From: a virus
Reading direction: 5' to 3' (one strand)
Virus record (IMG/VR): IMGVR_UViG_3300025592_000025
Location: 1-43,314 of that record
Length of the DNA stretch: 43,314 nucleotides
Within the stretch, counting starts at the first letter, position 1; every line of letters begins with the position of its first letter. The notes under the pieces are model-generated. The model had not been told where the DNA came from. It did no database searches and saw only the letters and a program-made list of their open reading frames with translations. The position numbers and the translations under genes are program-made. Below are positions 23,301 through 32,885 of this stretch, in pieces.

Positions 23301-24673
23301 TGGCTAGATCAAAACCCATACCAAGAAATATTAGACAAAGATTTACTACTCTATCTATGAATCGTGGACTTGCCAAAAAACGTGGTGATAATGTAAAAAA
23401 TGTAGAAGTTACATTGATGGATCATGATGCGGCTATTATGTATTATTTTACTAATGTGATACAACCTACAATTATGGAAGCTGGTGAAGTTGTAAAGGTA
23501 CCAGTTTTATATGCAAATCCTGAAAGATGGCAATCTATTCGTAAAACAGGTCATTTGAGAGATAAAAAAAGACAATTAATTACACCTTTGATTGTTTTTA
23601 GAAGGTCGTCTATACAAAAAGATGAAACTTTACCTGTAGATAAGTTAGATGCTAATGACCCAAAATTATTTTATACTTTTGAAAGAAAATATACAAGTAA
23701 AAATAGATATGATAAGTTTAATGTTCAAAAAGGATTAACAAAATCAAAAGAATATTATACTGTGGCAATGCCAGATTATATGACAATGACATATGAATGT
23801 ATAATTTGGACACCGTTTATTGAACAAATGAATGCTATAGTTGAAAAAATTAATTATTCTGATGGAGCATATTGGGGAGAACCTGGAAAATTTAAATTTA
23901 AAGTAAATATAGATAGTTTTGAAAATAATACAGAGATGGCGGATAATGAACGTCTTATTAAAACTACCTTTTCTTTTAGTTTTAGGGGATATTTGGTTCC
24001 AGAATCATTTAATGATTATGTTACTACTACAAAATATTTTAGTCCATCAAGAATAGATATTATGGATGAAACAGATGGAAGTTTTTCAACAATGTATAGA
24101 CCAGATACTAAAACTGAAACAGTTAGGATTTTAGGAACAGCATTGGGGTCGAGTTTACCAAGTGGATTGGCGGGCGCAACAGATTTTATTAGAGGAGTGT
24201 CACCTTCATCAGGTCAAGAAATACAAGATTTACAATTTACTAATATCTATGGTGGAGATACTAGATATATAATGAGATATGGTGGAGAGCCTACTAGTTC
24301 AGCAGATATTAAAGCGGTTTTGACTCTTGGATATGTAAGTGCTTCTTTTTTGGAACAATTTACATATATGTCTGGGTCACAATCTTCTTCATTGGATACT
24401 GTGCCTACACCAGATAGACAAAATTATACTATATCGATACCTTCAGGACATAAAATAAGAAATGGGTCTGTTTCAGTTGGAATAAATGGTCAAATTTTAA
24501 CTAGTCCAGCTAATCAAGAGGATACGACAAGTTCCAAAGATTTTTTTATGTCTTCATCAAGTGCTGGATTTATTAGTATTAATAAAAAACATAGTAGCGC
24601 AAATACAATACAGGGTATTGATTTAGATGTAAATGATAATATTACAATAAACTATAGTTTGATAATAGTATGA
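23300..24673 (+). CDS. Tail completion/terminator protein (gp15-like), long paralogue
   Basis: A 457-residue protein. Residues about 28-250 closely match the 254-residue protein at 29918 (shared V-P-V-L-Y-A-N-P-E-R-W, LPVDKLDANDPKL, YWGEPGK, ADNERL), so the two are paralogues. The V-K-V-P-V-x-Y plus R-Q-L-x-T-P-L-I-V-F layout resembles gp15, the ring that caps the tail tube and sheath, and the position after gp13/gp14 agrees. This copy has about 200 extra C-terminal residues, Ser/Gly/Thr-rich and beta-like. The start is GTG 23300, sharing a base with the preceding stop. The gp15 role is an inference. Confidence 0.55.
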   Translation: MARSKPIPRNIRQRFTTLSMNRGLAKKRGDNVKNVEVTLMDHDAAIMYYFTNVIQPTIMEAGEVVKVPVLYANPERWQSIRKTGHLRDKKRQLITPLIVFRRSSIQKDETLPVDKLDANDPKLFYTFERKYTSKNRYDKFNVQKGLTKSKEYYTVAMPDYMTMTYECIIWTPFIEQMNAIVEKINYSDGAYWGEPGKFKFKVNIDSFENNTEMADNERLIKTTFSFSFRGYLVPESFNDYVTTTKYFSPSRIDIMDETDGSFSTMYRPDTKTETVRILGTALGSSLPSGLAGATDFIRGVSPSSGQEIQDLQFTNIYGGDTRYIMRYGGEPTSSADIKAVLTLGYVSASFLEQFTYMSGSQSSSLDTVPTPDRQNYTISIPSGHKIRNGSVSVGINGQILTSPANQEDTTSSKDFFMSSSSAGFISINKKHSSANTIQGIDLDVNDNITINYSLIIV

Positions 24674-25203
24674 TAACACAATTAGAAGGATATAAGGGAA
24701 ATTTAAGGAAATTTGTTTCGGCGGTAAGCGAATCAATATTTAATGCTGATAAAATTGAATTTACTGATGAGTCAGGTTCAAATTTACCTTATAGAATGAA
24801 TAATTTAGACGGAGCTCCAACGATTAAATATGATATTATGTCTATGGGGGCGATGAAAGATTTTAGTAGGGAAAGAGTAAGGGAATTAGGATTTACTGAT
24901 ATATCTACATCTACTTCAGATTATCAGGAGTTTGATTTAAGTGTATTTCATTCTGTTTCGAAACATCAACCTAGACCTGCTTCTTTTAAGTTTTCAGTTA
25001 ATCAAATTCAACAAATTAGTAAACCGCCATGGACAACTGCAATAGGCACAGACTTTTATTTTGCTGATAATTATAAAAAAGTAAGGCTTAGAAAAAAAAC
25101 TAATGACACCAGTGGAGTAGCGGGGACTATTAAGGGTATAACTTTAAAAAGTGGAGATCAAATTATTTTTAGATATAAAATACAACCAATAGATTTGGAT
25201 TAA
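24670..25203 (+). CDS. Structural protein, hypothetical
   Basis: A 177-residue mixed alpha/beta protein with no recognised domain. It overlaps the preceding gp15-like gene by an ATGA junction and precedes the first fibre gene by 3 bases, so it probably belongs to the virion neck/tail set. Segments such as SKPPWTTAIGTDFYFADNYK suggest a globular fold. No signal peptide, membrane helix or Cys pair. Confidence 0.45.
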   Translation: MITQLEGYKGNLRKFVSAVSESIFNADKIEFTDESGSNLPYRMNNLDGAPTIKYDIMSMGAMKDFSRERVRELGFTDISTSTSDYQEFDLSVFHSVSKHQPRPASFKFSVNQIQQISKPPWTTAIGTDFYFADNYKKVRLRKKTNDTSGVAGTIKGITLKSGDQIIFRYKIQPIDLD

Positions 25204-25206
25204 ATT

Positions 25207-26208
25207 ATGGCATTAATTGATTTAACAAGACAAGCACAAGCTTCAACAATTGCAAAACAAGTTTTGAGAGTTGGTAGTGCTATAAACCCAGCTACGGGAT
25301 TATATGATGTAATTTGGGATGACTTTACTCAAGATGATTTAGGAACTGGTTCTCTAGATGCAGGTCTTACAGGGATTGTACAAGGTGCAAATTATTATTT
25401 ATATGATGATACTGGTGGTAATATATATACTTCTGGAAGTTATGGTAGTCAGTTAATAATGACTTTAAATCCAGCGGGTTATATGACTGGATCATTGAAA
25501 ATTTATGGTGATTTAATTGTAGAGGGTAGTCAAAGTGTAGCAAATGTTGCTACAATGCAAGTAGAAGATCCAATTATAGATTTAAATTTTACAGGTTCCA
25601 CTGCGTTAAGTTCAGCGGACGCTGGAATGAGAGTTGGTAGAAGTGGTGCGACAAACGCACAGTTAATATGGGATCATTCTGAATCAAGATGGGCATTAGA
25701 TAATGCTACTGGAGCAAATATTAATATAGTTGGTGTTTCTACAACCGATACATTAACCAACAAAACAATTACTTCACTTGCATCTTCTACTATGGGGAGT
25801 AACGCCGATTTAACATTTAGTGGTGGGGGAGAAGTATTAGGATTACCAGCAACTGCAAGTTTAAATACATCAGCTACCTCAAAACTTTATGTAGACCATA
25901 GAAATGAATTTTTAAGAAAATCTTATGTAAAGAAAGCTGCATCTTTTAGTGGAGCGGTAACTTTAAATGATATATCTGGATATGAGACAGCAAGTTTTAC
26001 TGCTACGATGGCATCTGCTCCAAGTGGATTAACATCAGTAGGTGAAAATGATTTTGTATTTTTCTTAAATGGTCAATATATGGAACATGATGCATTAGAA
26101 GTACAACAAAATGGTAGTAATTTTCTTTTAAAGGTTAATACTTCTTCAATAGGTTATGTATTAGAGGGAGATGACGAGATTATCGCTCACGGAAAATTTG
26201 ATTCTTAA
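25207..26208 (+). CDS. Fibre-like virion protein
   Basis: A 333-residue beta-rich protein. It contains the fibre module seen in several genes here: G-D-L-I-V-E-G-S, then V-E-D-P-I-I-D-L-N, then AGMRVGRSGATNAQLIWD and a short W-containing turn (about residues 98-170). The C-terminal part (DFVFFLNGQYMEHDALEV) resembles beta-tip domains of phage fibres. It is likely part of the adsorption apparatus. The start ATG follows the preceding stop by 3 bases with only a weak ribosome binding site. Confidence 0.6.
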   Translation: MALIDLTRQAQASTIAKQVLRVGSAINPATGLYDVIWDDFTQDDLGTGSLDAGLTGIVQGANYYLYDDTGGNIYTSGSYGSQLIMTLNPAGYMTGSLKIYGDLIVEGSQSVANVATMQVEDPIIDLNFTGSTALSSADAGMRVGRSGATNAQLIWDHSESRWALDNATGANINIVGVSTTDTLTNKTITSLASSTMGSNADLTFSGGGEVLGLPATASLNTSATSKLYVDHRNEFLRKSYVKKAASFSGAVTLNDISGYETASFTATMASAPSGLTSVGENDFVFFLNGQYMEHDALEVQQNGSNFLLKVNTSSIGYVLEGDDEIIAHGKFDS

Positions 26209-26244
26209 AAAATATTTTTAATTCCACTTTTCTTTTACTACTAA

Positions 26245-26547
26245 ATGATATTTATTGGTATGAGAAAGCGACATTGGAAAGATAGAAAAAATAGAAGGTG
26301 TCCCGATTGTAATAGGATGATTACCTACACAAGAAAAGACACTTTTGATAGAGCAGTAGGTAACAATTCTGTATGCAAATCCTGCGCTCAAATGGACAGA
26401 AAAGTTTCAATGGATACTATAGAGAAATTGAAACAACCTAAGACTAATACTCATAAAAAACGTATTTCTAAAAGTATGAAAATTTATTGGGAAAATTTAA
26501 AACGAGAAGAGAATGGCACTTATACACAGCCGACAATTAAATCCTAA
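26245..26547 (+). CDS. Zinc-finger/NUMOD-like small protein, possible homing-endonuclease relic
   Basis: A 100-residue basic protein. CPDC and CKSC, about 20 residues apart, form a four-Cys zinc motif (CPDCNRMITYTRKD), followed by KKRISKSMKIYWENLKRE, which resembles the NUMOD3 DNA-binding repeat of phage-borne endonucleases. No GIY-YIG or HNH nuclease core is present, so this may be a degenerate mobile element or a repurposed DNA-binding protein. Neither ATG 26245 nor ATG 26260 has a ribosome binding site, and a promoter-like element overlaps the first codons, so expression is uncertain. Its 3' end overlaps the next fibre gene by 35 bases. Confidence 0.5.
   Translation: MIFIGMRKRHWKDRKNRRCPDCNRMITYTRKDTFDRAVGNNSVCKSCAQMDRKVSMDTIEKLKQPKTNTHKKRISKSMKIYWENLKREENGTYTQPTIKS
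26248..26255 (+). promoter_or_regulatory. ATATTTAT element before the fibre region
   Basis: ATATTTAT 40 bases after a fibre gene stop. It overlaps the first codons of the zinc-finger frame if that frame starts at 26245, and could equally serve the large fibre gene at 26513. Confidence 0.35.
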
Positions 26548-29026
26548 ACTTACAGGTTCTTTTACCTTATCAGGTTCGATAGTTGCTACTGGAGGAGTAG
26601 GAACTATTAGTGCGTCTAAATTAGCTGGAGATGGAAGTTCTTTAACTAATATTCCAACTACTGGTATTGATGGTGAATTAGGAATTTTTATCAAAACTGG
26701 ATCGGCGTATTCTACTACAAATGATGTACAATTAACAGGTTCATTAAAAGCTAATACGGTAGCATCATCATCAACTGCAATTTATACAAATAATCTTACA
26801 AATGGATATCCAACTTCTAATGCATGGGGAACTGGTTTAGATGGAAGTTATTTTAATAATTTTGATAACACAACTCATGTAAGTGAAATTTTAAGATTTG
26901 TTGCAGGTGCAATGAGTCATTCTTTGGATGTAGCAGACGCTTCACCAAATACAAAATATTGGAATACATTAAGTACATCTCATACACAAGGTTCAACTAC
27001 ATCAAAAGGTTCATTATTAGATGGTGTATTGGGTTCAACTTATGAAAACGCGAGGTTATCGCAACATTGGACTTCATCTGCATTTATAGATATGAGTGAT
27101 ACAGGTTCATACAAAGAACTTCAAGATTATTTAATGGCAAAAGGTTGGGTACAATCAAGTGATTTGGGTGATTGGGGAAATGATACAGGAACTAATCCAT
27201 TTCACGGAAGTTATGCATCTCGTATTCCTTCAACAATACAAACTCAAGCAACACATGGTACAAATTCACTTACCGTTACTGCAAATGCTGGTGGTTCAAG
27301 TGGTGTTTATAGTAATTCAAATTACTTTGGTTTAGGTGGATTAACAAGTGGGGGAGCAACAGCGTACTATGTAAAAACTATAGCATCTCATTCATTTAGT
27401 GATAATTACGCAGACGCTACACCAGATGAAAATTCAACTTTTACAACTGCATCATATACAGATTATTCTATAAGTTCTTTTGGAACATCAAATGGATTAG
27501 TATTATCAAAAATTGTAACGGCACAACCAGCAGTTATTCCATCTGCGTACCAAGACGGTGATTTTAATAGTGTAGCTGGACCAATTAGTGGAAGATTTTA
27601 TACTGGGGGAGCAACAAGTGCAACAAGTATTTCTGCAAGTGGATATTATGCAACACATGATGTTGTGGCAGGATTAAAGTCAGGTTCTCAATCAGAGTTT
27701 ACGTTTAAGAATGGAAGTGATTCAAATACAAGATTTTATTTATATTATAATATAACAGAAGACATTACAAATAGTCAACCTACAGCAGTAGTAACAAGTA
27801 GTGCTGACATAACTGCATTTTCAGCCACATCAAGAAGTTTGAGTGGTGCACCATATTTGTTAACAACTACATATACTGTTACTTTTGAATCAGAGGTCAC
27901 TAAGTCATTTGATCCTTGTTATGGGTATGGTAGTTCGGTATTGGTTAATAGTAATACAACTGATGAATGGGAAAATATTGGGTCAACAACTTTATCAAAT
28001 ACAACCACAACTGTAAATAATAGTGGAGTTTCTTCAACTGGAGTAAATACATATGTAATTGATAGTACTAAAACTACAAAAAGAAGTTCGAGTGGTACAC
28101 CACATCTTTCTGATATAGCAGTTGTGAGTTCTTCTCTTTCTTTTACTTTAGATAGTAATACTGAAAATGTATCACAAAATAGGTCAACTGACGAATCAAG
28201 AAATTATTCATTAATATTTAGAGCAAGAGGTAGAAATTGGAAAAATACTGCAGTAGATGCTACTTCTCCTACATTTTCATTATATGATGCAACAAGATTT
28301 GAACAAGTAGCAGCAAGTGGTTCAATGGCAGTTTATAGTAGAGCTCAAGGATATGATTCAAATGCTTTACAAGATTTGACGGAAACATTTACAGGTGAAG
28401 ATTTTAGAATAGTAATAGCAGACAATGTAACTTCATTTAGTGGAGCATACTTCACAACAGATTCATTTCAAACTAATGATGAGGGAGATGCAGTTTTAGG
28501 TAATTATGATTTACAAGTAAAACCAGGATATTTGGTAGAACCTGGTGGTGATTATGGGTATTGGTTTGCAGAGGATTTTGGTAGTGGGGATTACAAATAT
28601 TATATTCGAAGATTCCAAACACCTGGAAGTACATATTCAAGTATGACTCTTGATGTTGGTAAGACATTGGTTAATTGGACAGCAACTACCGCAGATAGTG
28701 TAGCAGCAACTATATTATTTGAAAGTGCAGCTAGTGGTAGTGGTAATAATAGTGAATTAAGTGTGTGTAGAATATATGACCCAACAAAATTAACAAATAA
28801 TTTGATTGAAGCCGATATGGCGGCAGATAATTTTAAAAATCCATTCTCTACTGCAATTAGTTTGTATGGAAATAGTGGTGGAAGTTTGAGTAGCACTGAA
28901 TATACAATACCAATAAGAAATGCAGATGGAATGTATTTAGACAGTAATGATAATGAATTTTATGTGATAATTAGATACAAGGGAGATCCATCTCCAGTAA
29001 CTTCAATAACATTAAGTTATAGTTAG
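26513..29026 (+). CDS. Large fibre-like virion protein
   Basis: An 837-residue Ser/Thr/Gly/Asn-rich beta protein. The N-terminus (LTGSFTLSGSIVATGG, then A-G-D-G-S-S-L-T-N-I-P near 37-47) carries the G-D-G-S-x-L-T-N/G repeat also found in three other fibre genes here and may be an attachment region. The remainder is unlike the other fibres and lacks their repeat modules, so it could be a receptor-facing or whisker-type protein. Its start lies inside the preceding small frame with a weak GAAGAG site. No chaperone domain is visible at its C-terminus. Confidence 0.6.
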   Translation: MALIHSRQLNPKLTGSFTLSGSIVATGGVGTISASKLAGDGSSLTNIPTTGIDGELGIFIKTGSAYSTTNDVQLTGSLKANTVASSSTAIYTNNLTNGYPTSNAWGTGLDGSYFNNFDNTTHVSEILRFVAGAMSHSLDVADASPNTKYWNTLSTSHTQGSTTSKGSLLDGVLGSTYENARLSQHWTSSAFIDMSDTGSYKELQDYLMAKGWVQSSDLGDWGNDTGTNPFHGSYASRIPSTIQTQATHGTNSLTVTANAGGSSGVYSNSNYFGLGGLTSGGATAYYVKTIASHSFSDNYADATPDENSTFTTASYTDYSISSFGTSNGLVLSKIVTAQPAVIPSAYQDGDFNSVAGPISGRFYTGGATSATSISASGYYATHDVVAGLKSGSQSEFTFKNGSDSNTRFYLYYNITEDITNSQPTAVVTSSADITAFSATSRSLSGAPYLLTTTYTVTFESEVTKSFDPCYGYGSSVLVNSNTTDEWENIGSTTLSNTTTTVNNSGVSSTGVNTYVIDSTKTTKRSSSGTPHLSDIAVVSSSLSFTLDSNTENVSQNRSTDESRNYSLIFRARGRNWKNTAVDATSPTFSLYDATRFEQVAASGSMAVYSRAQGYDSNALQDLTETFTGEDFRIVIADNVTSFSGAYFTTDSFQTNDEGDAVLGNYDLQVKPGYLVEPGGDYGYWFAEDFGSGDYKYYIRRFQTPGSTYSSMTLDVGKTLVNWTATTADSVAATILFESAASGSGNNSELSVCRIYDPTKLTNNLIEADMAADNFKNPFSTAISLYGNSGGSLSSTEYTIPIRNADGMYLDSNDNEFYVIIRYKGDPSPVTSITLSYS

Positions 29027-29035
29027 GAATAAGAA

Positions 29036-29908
29036 ATGGCAACTTTAGATTCAGGGTCGAAATCAAGTAGATTATTAGCGTCGAGAAGATATACTCACGA
29101 TACTCTTACCGCTGCACAAGAAGCATTTACAAATGTACTTGATTTACAATCATCTGAGATTTATACTGAAGCAGGGTACATACCATCTTCGGGATTACCT
29201 TATAGTGGAAGTGCTGATATTAATTCAACATATACTTCAGGTAGTAAATCAATAATGAAGTATTGGTATAGACAAAAATTAACAAAATCAAATACTAATA
29301 ATGAGGTTTGGTTTTTCTTAAATCCAACAGGAAGTGATAGTGGAATAGGTGCACAGTTGATTGATTCTAATCAACAAACAAGTTTTATATCACCTAAATA
29401 TTCCACATCAGCGTTAGCAACTTCTACAACTGAGGATACAACTCCTGGATATCTAGCAGCTTTATATAAATCTTCTGCAGTTAGTCATAGTTTACAGACT
29501 GGTTCATTAGATGGTGATGATATAGTTTCAACTAATGATTATCAATTTGATTATAAAACTGGAGTATTACAGTTTATGAATTCTTCAGTAGATCCAACTA
29601 ATAGTGATTATCTTTATATGTCAGTTTATCAATATGTGGGTAAAACTTTAGCAACAGGACTTGAAGTACAGGGTGATATAGAAGCAACTGGAAACATAAC
29701 AGCACAACAATATATTATATCTTCATCTGTAACAAATATAACTACTCAAGCTATAAGTGGTTCAACTATGTTTGGTAATACAACAGATGATACTCATAAA
29801 TTGACAGGATCATTATACATTAAAGGTGGATTGACAGTAGAAAATTTAGGAACTTTAACCAATAGAGATGATTCTGGTACATTAGATTTGGGCGATGCGT
29901 TTAATTAG
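29036..29908 (+). CDS. Fibre-associated structural protein
   Basis: A 290-residue protein. The C-terminal third (GDIEATGNITAQQYIIS, then TTDDTHKLTGSLYIKGG) is a fibre-type beta repeat common in marine T4-like virion proteins. The N-terminal two-thirds form a globular domain rich in Ser/Thr/Tyr without a known family. GGAAT-AAGA precedes the ATG, 10 bases after the preceding stop. Likely part of the same fibre assembly; specific role unknown. Confidence 0.55.
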   Translation: MATLDSGSKSSRLLASRRYTHDTLTAAQEAFTNVLDLQSSEIYTEAGYIPSSGLPYSGSADINSTYTSGSKSIMKYWYRQKLTKSNTNNEVWFFLNPTGSDSGIGAQLIDSNQQTSFISPKYSTSALATSTTEDTTPGYLAALYKSSAVSHSLQTGSLDGDDIVSTNDYQFDYKTGVLQFMNSSVDPTNSDYLYMSVYQYVGKTLATGLEVQGDIEATGNITAQQYIISSSVTNITTQAISGSTMFGNTTDDTHKLTGSLYIKGGLTVENLGTLTNRDDSGTLDLGDAFN

Positions 29909-29917
29909 GAGTAATTG

Positions 29918-30682
29918 ATGGCAAGAAAAAAACCTACACCTAAAATACAAAAGAAAGATATTAATAGAGGTAGGGAATATAAAAGAGATGATAATGTAAA
30001 AAATATATCTGTTGAGATTATGGATATGGATTCTGCTATTATGTATTATTTTGATAAGGTAATACAACCAACGGTAGAGGAATCTGGAGAACAAGTTAAA
30101 GTACCTGTCTTATATGCTAATCCAGAAAGATGGGTTTCAATTAGAAATACAGGATATTTACGTGATAGAAAAAGACAATTAATGACACCACTGATTGTAT
30201 TTCAACGAACTGGAATGGAAAAAAACACAAGTCTTCCAGTTGATAAATTGGATGCTAATGATCCTAAATTACATTATACATTTGGAAAGAAATGGAGCAA
30301 AAAGAATAGATATGATAAGTTTAGTGTTCAACAAAATTTAATACCACAGAACGAATTTTATAATGTAGCAGTTCCAGATTATATGGTATTAAATTATGAT
30401 TTTATTATTTGGACTTCGTTTATGGATCAAATGAATAAACTTATAGAAAAAATAAATTTTAGTGCAGGATCATATTGGGGGGAACCTGGTAAAATGAAAT
30501 TTAGAACTATTATAGAGACTTTCACAGACGCTACAGAAGTGGCAGATAATGAACGACTAGTAAAAACAGAATTTAGTGTGATTTTAAATGGATATCTGTT
30601 ACCTAAGTCTTATAATGATTTAATTACAACACAAAAATATCTTAGTCCAAAAAGAGTGATAATGAAAGAAGAATTAATGTAA
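29918..30682 (+). CDS. Tail completion/terminator protein (gp15-like), short paralogue
   Basis: A 254-residue protein close in size to T4 gp15 (272). Nearly its entire length aligns with residues 28-250 of the protein at 23300, sharing V-P-V-L-Y-A-N-P-E-R-W, PVDKLDANDPKL, SKKNRYDKF and YWGEPGK. I take ATG 29918 with AGGAG upstream; a TTG at 29915 is the alternative. If the long copy is the tail terminator, this one may form a second ring or connect fibres; the assignment rests on fold-level resemblance only. It is set between fibre genes, well separated from its paralogue. Confidence 0.55.
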   Translation: MARKKPTPKIQKKDINRGREYKRDDNVKNISVEIMDMDSAIMYYFDKVIQPTVEESGEQVKVPVLYANPERWVSIRNTGYLRDRKRQLMTPLIVFQRTGMEKNTSLPVDKLDANDPKLHYTFGKKWSKKNRYDKFSVQQNLIPQNEFYNVAVPDYMVLNYDFIIWTSFMDQMNKLIEKINFSAGSYWGEPGKMKFRTIIETFTDATEVADNERLVKTEFSVILNGYLLPKSYNDLITTQKYLSPKRVIMKEELM

Positions 30683-30754
30683 ATGAAACCACTAAAATTT
30701 ATTACTAAAGATATTTATAGTAGAAGAAAAGTACTTTCTAGGAGAAATATCTAA
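30683..30754 (+). CDS. Possible 23-residue reading frame before a fibre gene
   Basis: MKPLKFITKDIYSRRKV and six further residues; basic. It begins directly after the preceding stop and its TAA shares a base with the next gene's ATG, a coupling arrangement. The promoter-like element lies inside it, and no ribosome binding site is obvious, so it may simply be chance. Confidence 0.2.
   Translation: MKPLKFITKDIYSRRKVLSRRNI
30711..30718 (+). promoter_or_regulatory. ATATTTAT element, candidate late promoter for fibre genes
   Basis: ATATTTAT followed by AGTAG, 43 bases before the ATG at 30754, with AGGAGA (30740-30745) as ribosome binding site in between. Confidence 0.5.
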
Positions 30755-32643
30755 TGGCACAGATCATTAAACATCGAAGAGGAACACTAGCAAATTTAAG
30801 CGGTGTGAATCTAAATAATGGTGAAATTGGTGTAGTTACTAGTTCAGTAGCTAATATTGGTGACGCAGCATTAAAATCTGCATTAGTAGTAGGGCATACT
30901 GATGGAACTAATAGATTGCCTGTTTCTAGGTTATCTTATGGTACAGCTGTACCAAATTTAGGTGGAATTACTGGTGGAGCAAATTTTAATGATTTGATTC
31001 ACTATGATTCAGACAATTATAAACTTTATAGATTAAATTCAGGCGGAAATACAGATTTAGATTTAACTGGGGCTATAGCTGGTAGAGCTATTACAGGATC
31101 TTTAGAGATTACTGGAAATCTTACAGTTGGTGGAAATCTAACACTTGGAGATGCGGCTACAGATTCAGTATCTTTTGCCGCAGATGTAACTTCAAATATT
31201 GTACCTAATGCAAGTGATACATATAATTTAGGTAGTGATAGTCAACGGTGGGATACATTATATTTAAGTGGTTCTATATCAGCAAGTGGTGGTCCGCATA
31301 TTATTGAGAGTACTACAACAAATATATTTAATAGTACTACTACAACTGCAATTACTGCTACTACAACTTTAACTGCAAAAGGTAATGCAGGAGCGACATT
31401 CGGTGATGATACTGGCACTTGGGAATTTGATGGTAGTGGAGCATTATCTGAAACAGGAATGACAACTATTTCAATGACACCATCTAGTACAGTAGATGTA
31501 GATGCTGGTGGAGCAGTTACAATAGATTCTTCAGCAGCAGCAATTAGTATTGGTGGTGATTCAGTTGGTCAAAAGATTACAGTAGGTGGAGATACTGGTA
31601 CTAGAACTGAAGTAGAATTAAATGCAATTTTAGTAGATATTAATGCTGGAGCGAGTGGAATTACGATTGATGCAGGAGCAACTTCTAATTTTACAACATC
31701 GGCAGGTGATATTGATATAAATGCAGCTGCTAATTTAGATTTAGATGGTGCAACAGTTGATATAGATTCTGCTGGTGCTTTATCATTACAAGGTGGAGCA
31801 GCGTCTGATTTGACTACAGGTGCCGGTGCTATAACAGTTGATGGTAAAATTGGAGTTGATATAAAAGAAGATGGTACTTCTGTTATTACTATTGATACAA
31901 ACCGAGATACTTTGTTTGCATCAACTGGTGGTGCAACAGGAGACCCAGATGTAGAATTTGATGGTTATGTTAGACATGATGGCCAAGTAGAAGTAGCCAA
32001 TACAACAACTTCAACAACAACTAGTACAGGTGCTTTGGTTGTTGATGGTGGTGTAGGTATAGTTGAAAATTTAAATGTCGGAGGAAACGCTTCGATCACA
32101 GGCAATTTAACCGTGTCAGGAACTACGACAACGGTTGACTCTACAGTAGTTAATATTGGGGACAATATAATAACATTAAACGCAGCTGGAGGAGCGGTAG
32201 ATAGTGGTATACAAGTTATAGACGCAGTAAGTACAGCACATACAGGATCATTATTATGGAACGCAACCAATGATTATTGGTATAGTGGAATTAGTGGTTC
32301 AACACATTATAGACACCCAGTACAATCGGGACTTTCAGATTTAACAGAAAATAGACCTGTAATTGTAGATGGAAATGGAAGATTAGAATCTTCAGCAAAT
32401 ATTACTGATGATGGTTCAACAGTAAATATGAGTGTATCTACTCATGTAACTGGTTCAGTTTATGTTAGTACTGGAGCAAGTGTAGCATCAGGTAGTTCTG
32501 TAGCTTTCCAGGTTCCTTCAAGTACTCAAGTGGGATATATGTCATCTGCTGATACATCAGCGGTAACTACTGGATTAGTTGGATATAACGCAAGTAACGG
32601 AAATTTAACTGTTAGTTCAGTGATTGATGGAGGTACATTCTAA
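30754..32643 (+). CDS. Modular fibre protein with AQIIKHRRG N-terminus
   Basis: A 629-residue beta-rich fibre protein. The N-terminus (AQIIKHRRGTLANL) matches the type found at 32885 (AQVIKLKRSS) and is probably the attachment peptide. The central region carries repeated I-T-G-N-L-T-V-G-G-type strands, the Y-N-L-G-S-x-x-Q-R-W-D-T-L-Y motif, long Asp/Ala/Gly/Thr repeats, and a G-N-L-T-V-S-G-T-T-T-T-V module with G-I-Q-V and L-L-W-N turns. Its stop overlaps the ATG of the next gene. The call as a long tail fibre or other adsorption fibre subunit is based on architecture. Confidence 0.65.
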   Translation: MAQIIKHRRGTLANLSGVNLNNGEIGVVTSSVANIGDAALKSALVVGHTDGTNRLPVSRLSYGTAVPNLGGITGGANFNDLIHYDSDNYKLYRLNSGGNTDLDLTGAIAGRAITGSLEITGNLTVGGNLTLGDAATDSVSFAADVTSNIVPNASDTYNLGSDSQRWDTLYLSGSISASGGPHIIESTTTNIFNSTTTTAITATTTLTAKGNAGATFGDDTGTWEFDGSGALSETGMTTISMTPSSTVDVDAGGAVTIDSSAAAISIGGDSVGQKITVGGDTGTRTEVELNAILVDINAGASGITIDAGATSNFTTSAGDIDINAAANLDLDGATVDIDSAGALSLQGGAASDLTTGAGAITVDGKIGVDIKEDGTSVITIDTNRDTLFASTGGATGDPDVEFDGYVRHDGQVEVANTTTSTTTSTGALVVDGGVGIVENLNVGGNASITGNLTVSGTTTTVDSTVVNIGDNIITLNAAGGAVDSGIQVIDAVSTAHTGSLLWNATNDYWYSGISGSTHYRHPVQSGLSDLTENRPVIVDGNGRLESSANITDDGSTVNMSVSTHVTGSVYVSTGASVASGSSVAFQVPSSTQVGYMSSADTSAVTTGLVGYNASNGNLTVSSVIDGGTF

Positions 32644-32885
32644 TGGCTAATTGGAAAAAAGTCATAGTATCTGGAAGCGAAGCTAAACTATCTTCTTTAT
32701 ATGTTGAACAGGGAGCTACAAAAGTAACCGCAAGTGGAAGTTTATTTGTGTTTGCTAACAATTCTGATAAAGAGTTTGGATATTTATCTTCGAGTACCGC
32801 GGCAACAGAAATAACTGGAATACCAGGGTATGATACAAGTGGAAACTTAATTGTAAGTACTTTAATAGATGGAGGATCTTATTAA
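32643..32885 (+). CDS. Small fibre-family protein with W-K-K-V-I-V-S-G-S N-terminus
   Basis: An 80-residue protein starting ANWKKVIVSGSEAKLSSL, the same N-terminal peptide as the genes at 34327 and 36986. After that it has only a short beta segment ending D-G-G-S-Y, parallel to the C-terminus of the preceding protein (D-G-G-T-F). It may be a fibre tip, an adaptor or a truncated fibre. It overlaps both neighbours by one base (TAATG), so the three are translationally coupled. Confidence 0.5.
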   Translation: MANWKKVIVSGSEAKLSSLYVEQGATKVTASGSLFVFANNSDKEFGYLSSSTAATEITGIPGYDTSGNLIVSTLIDGGSY

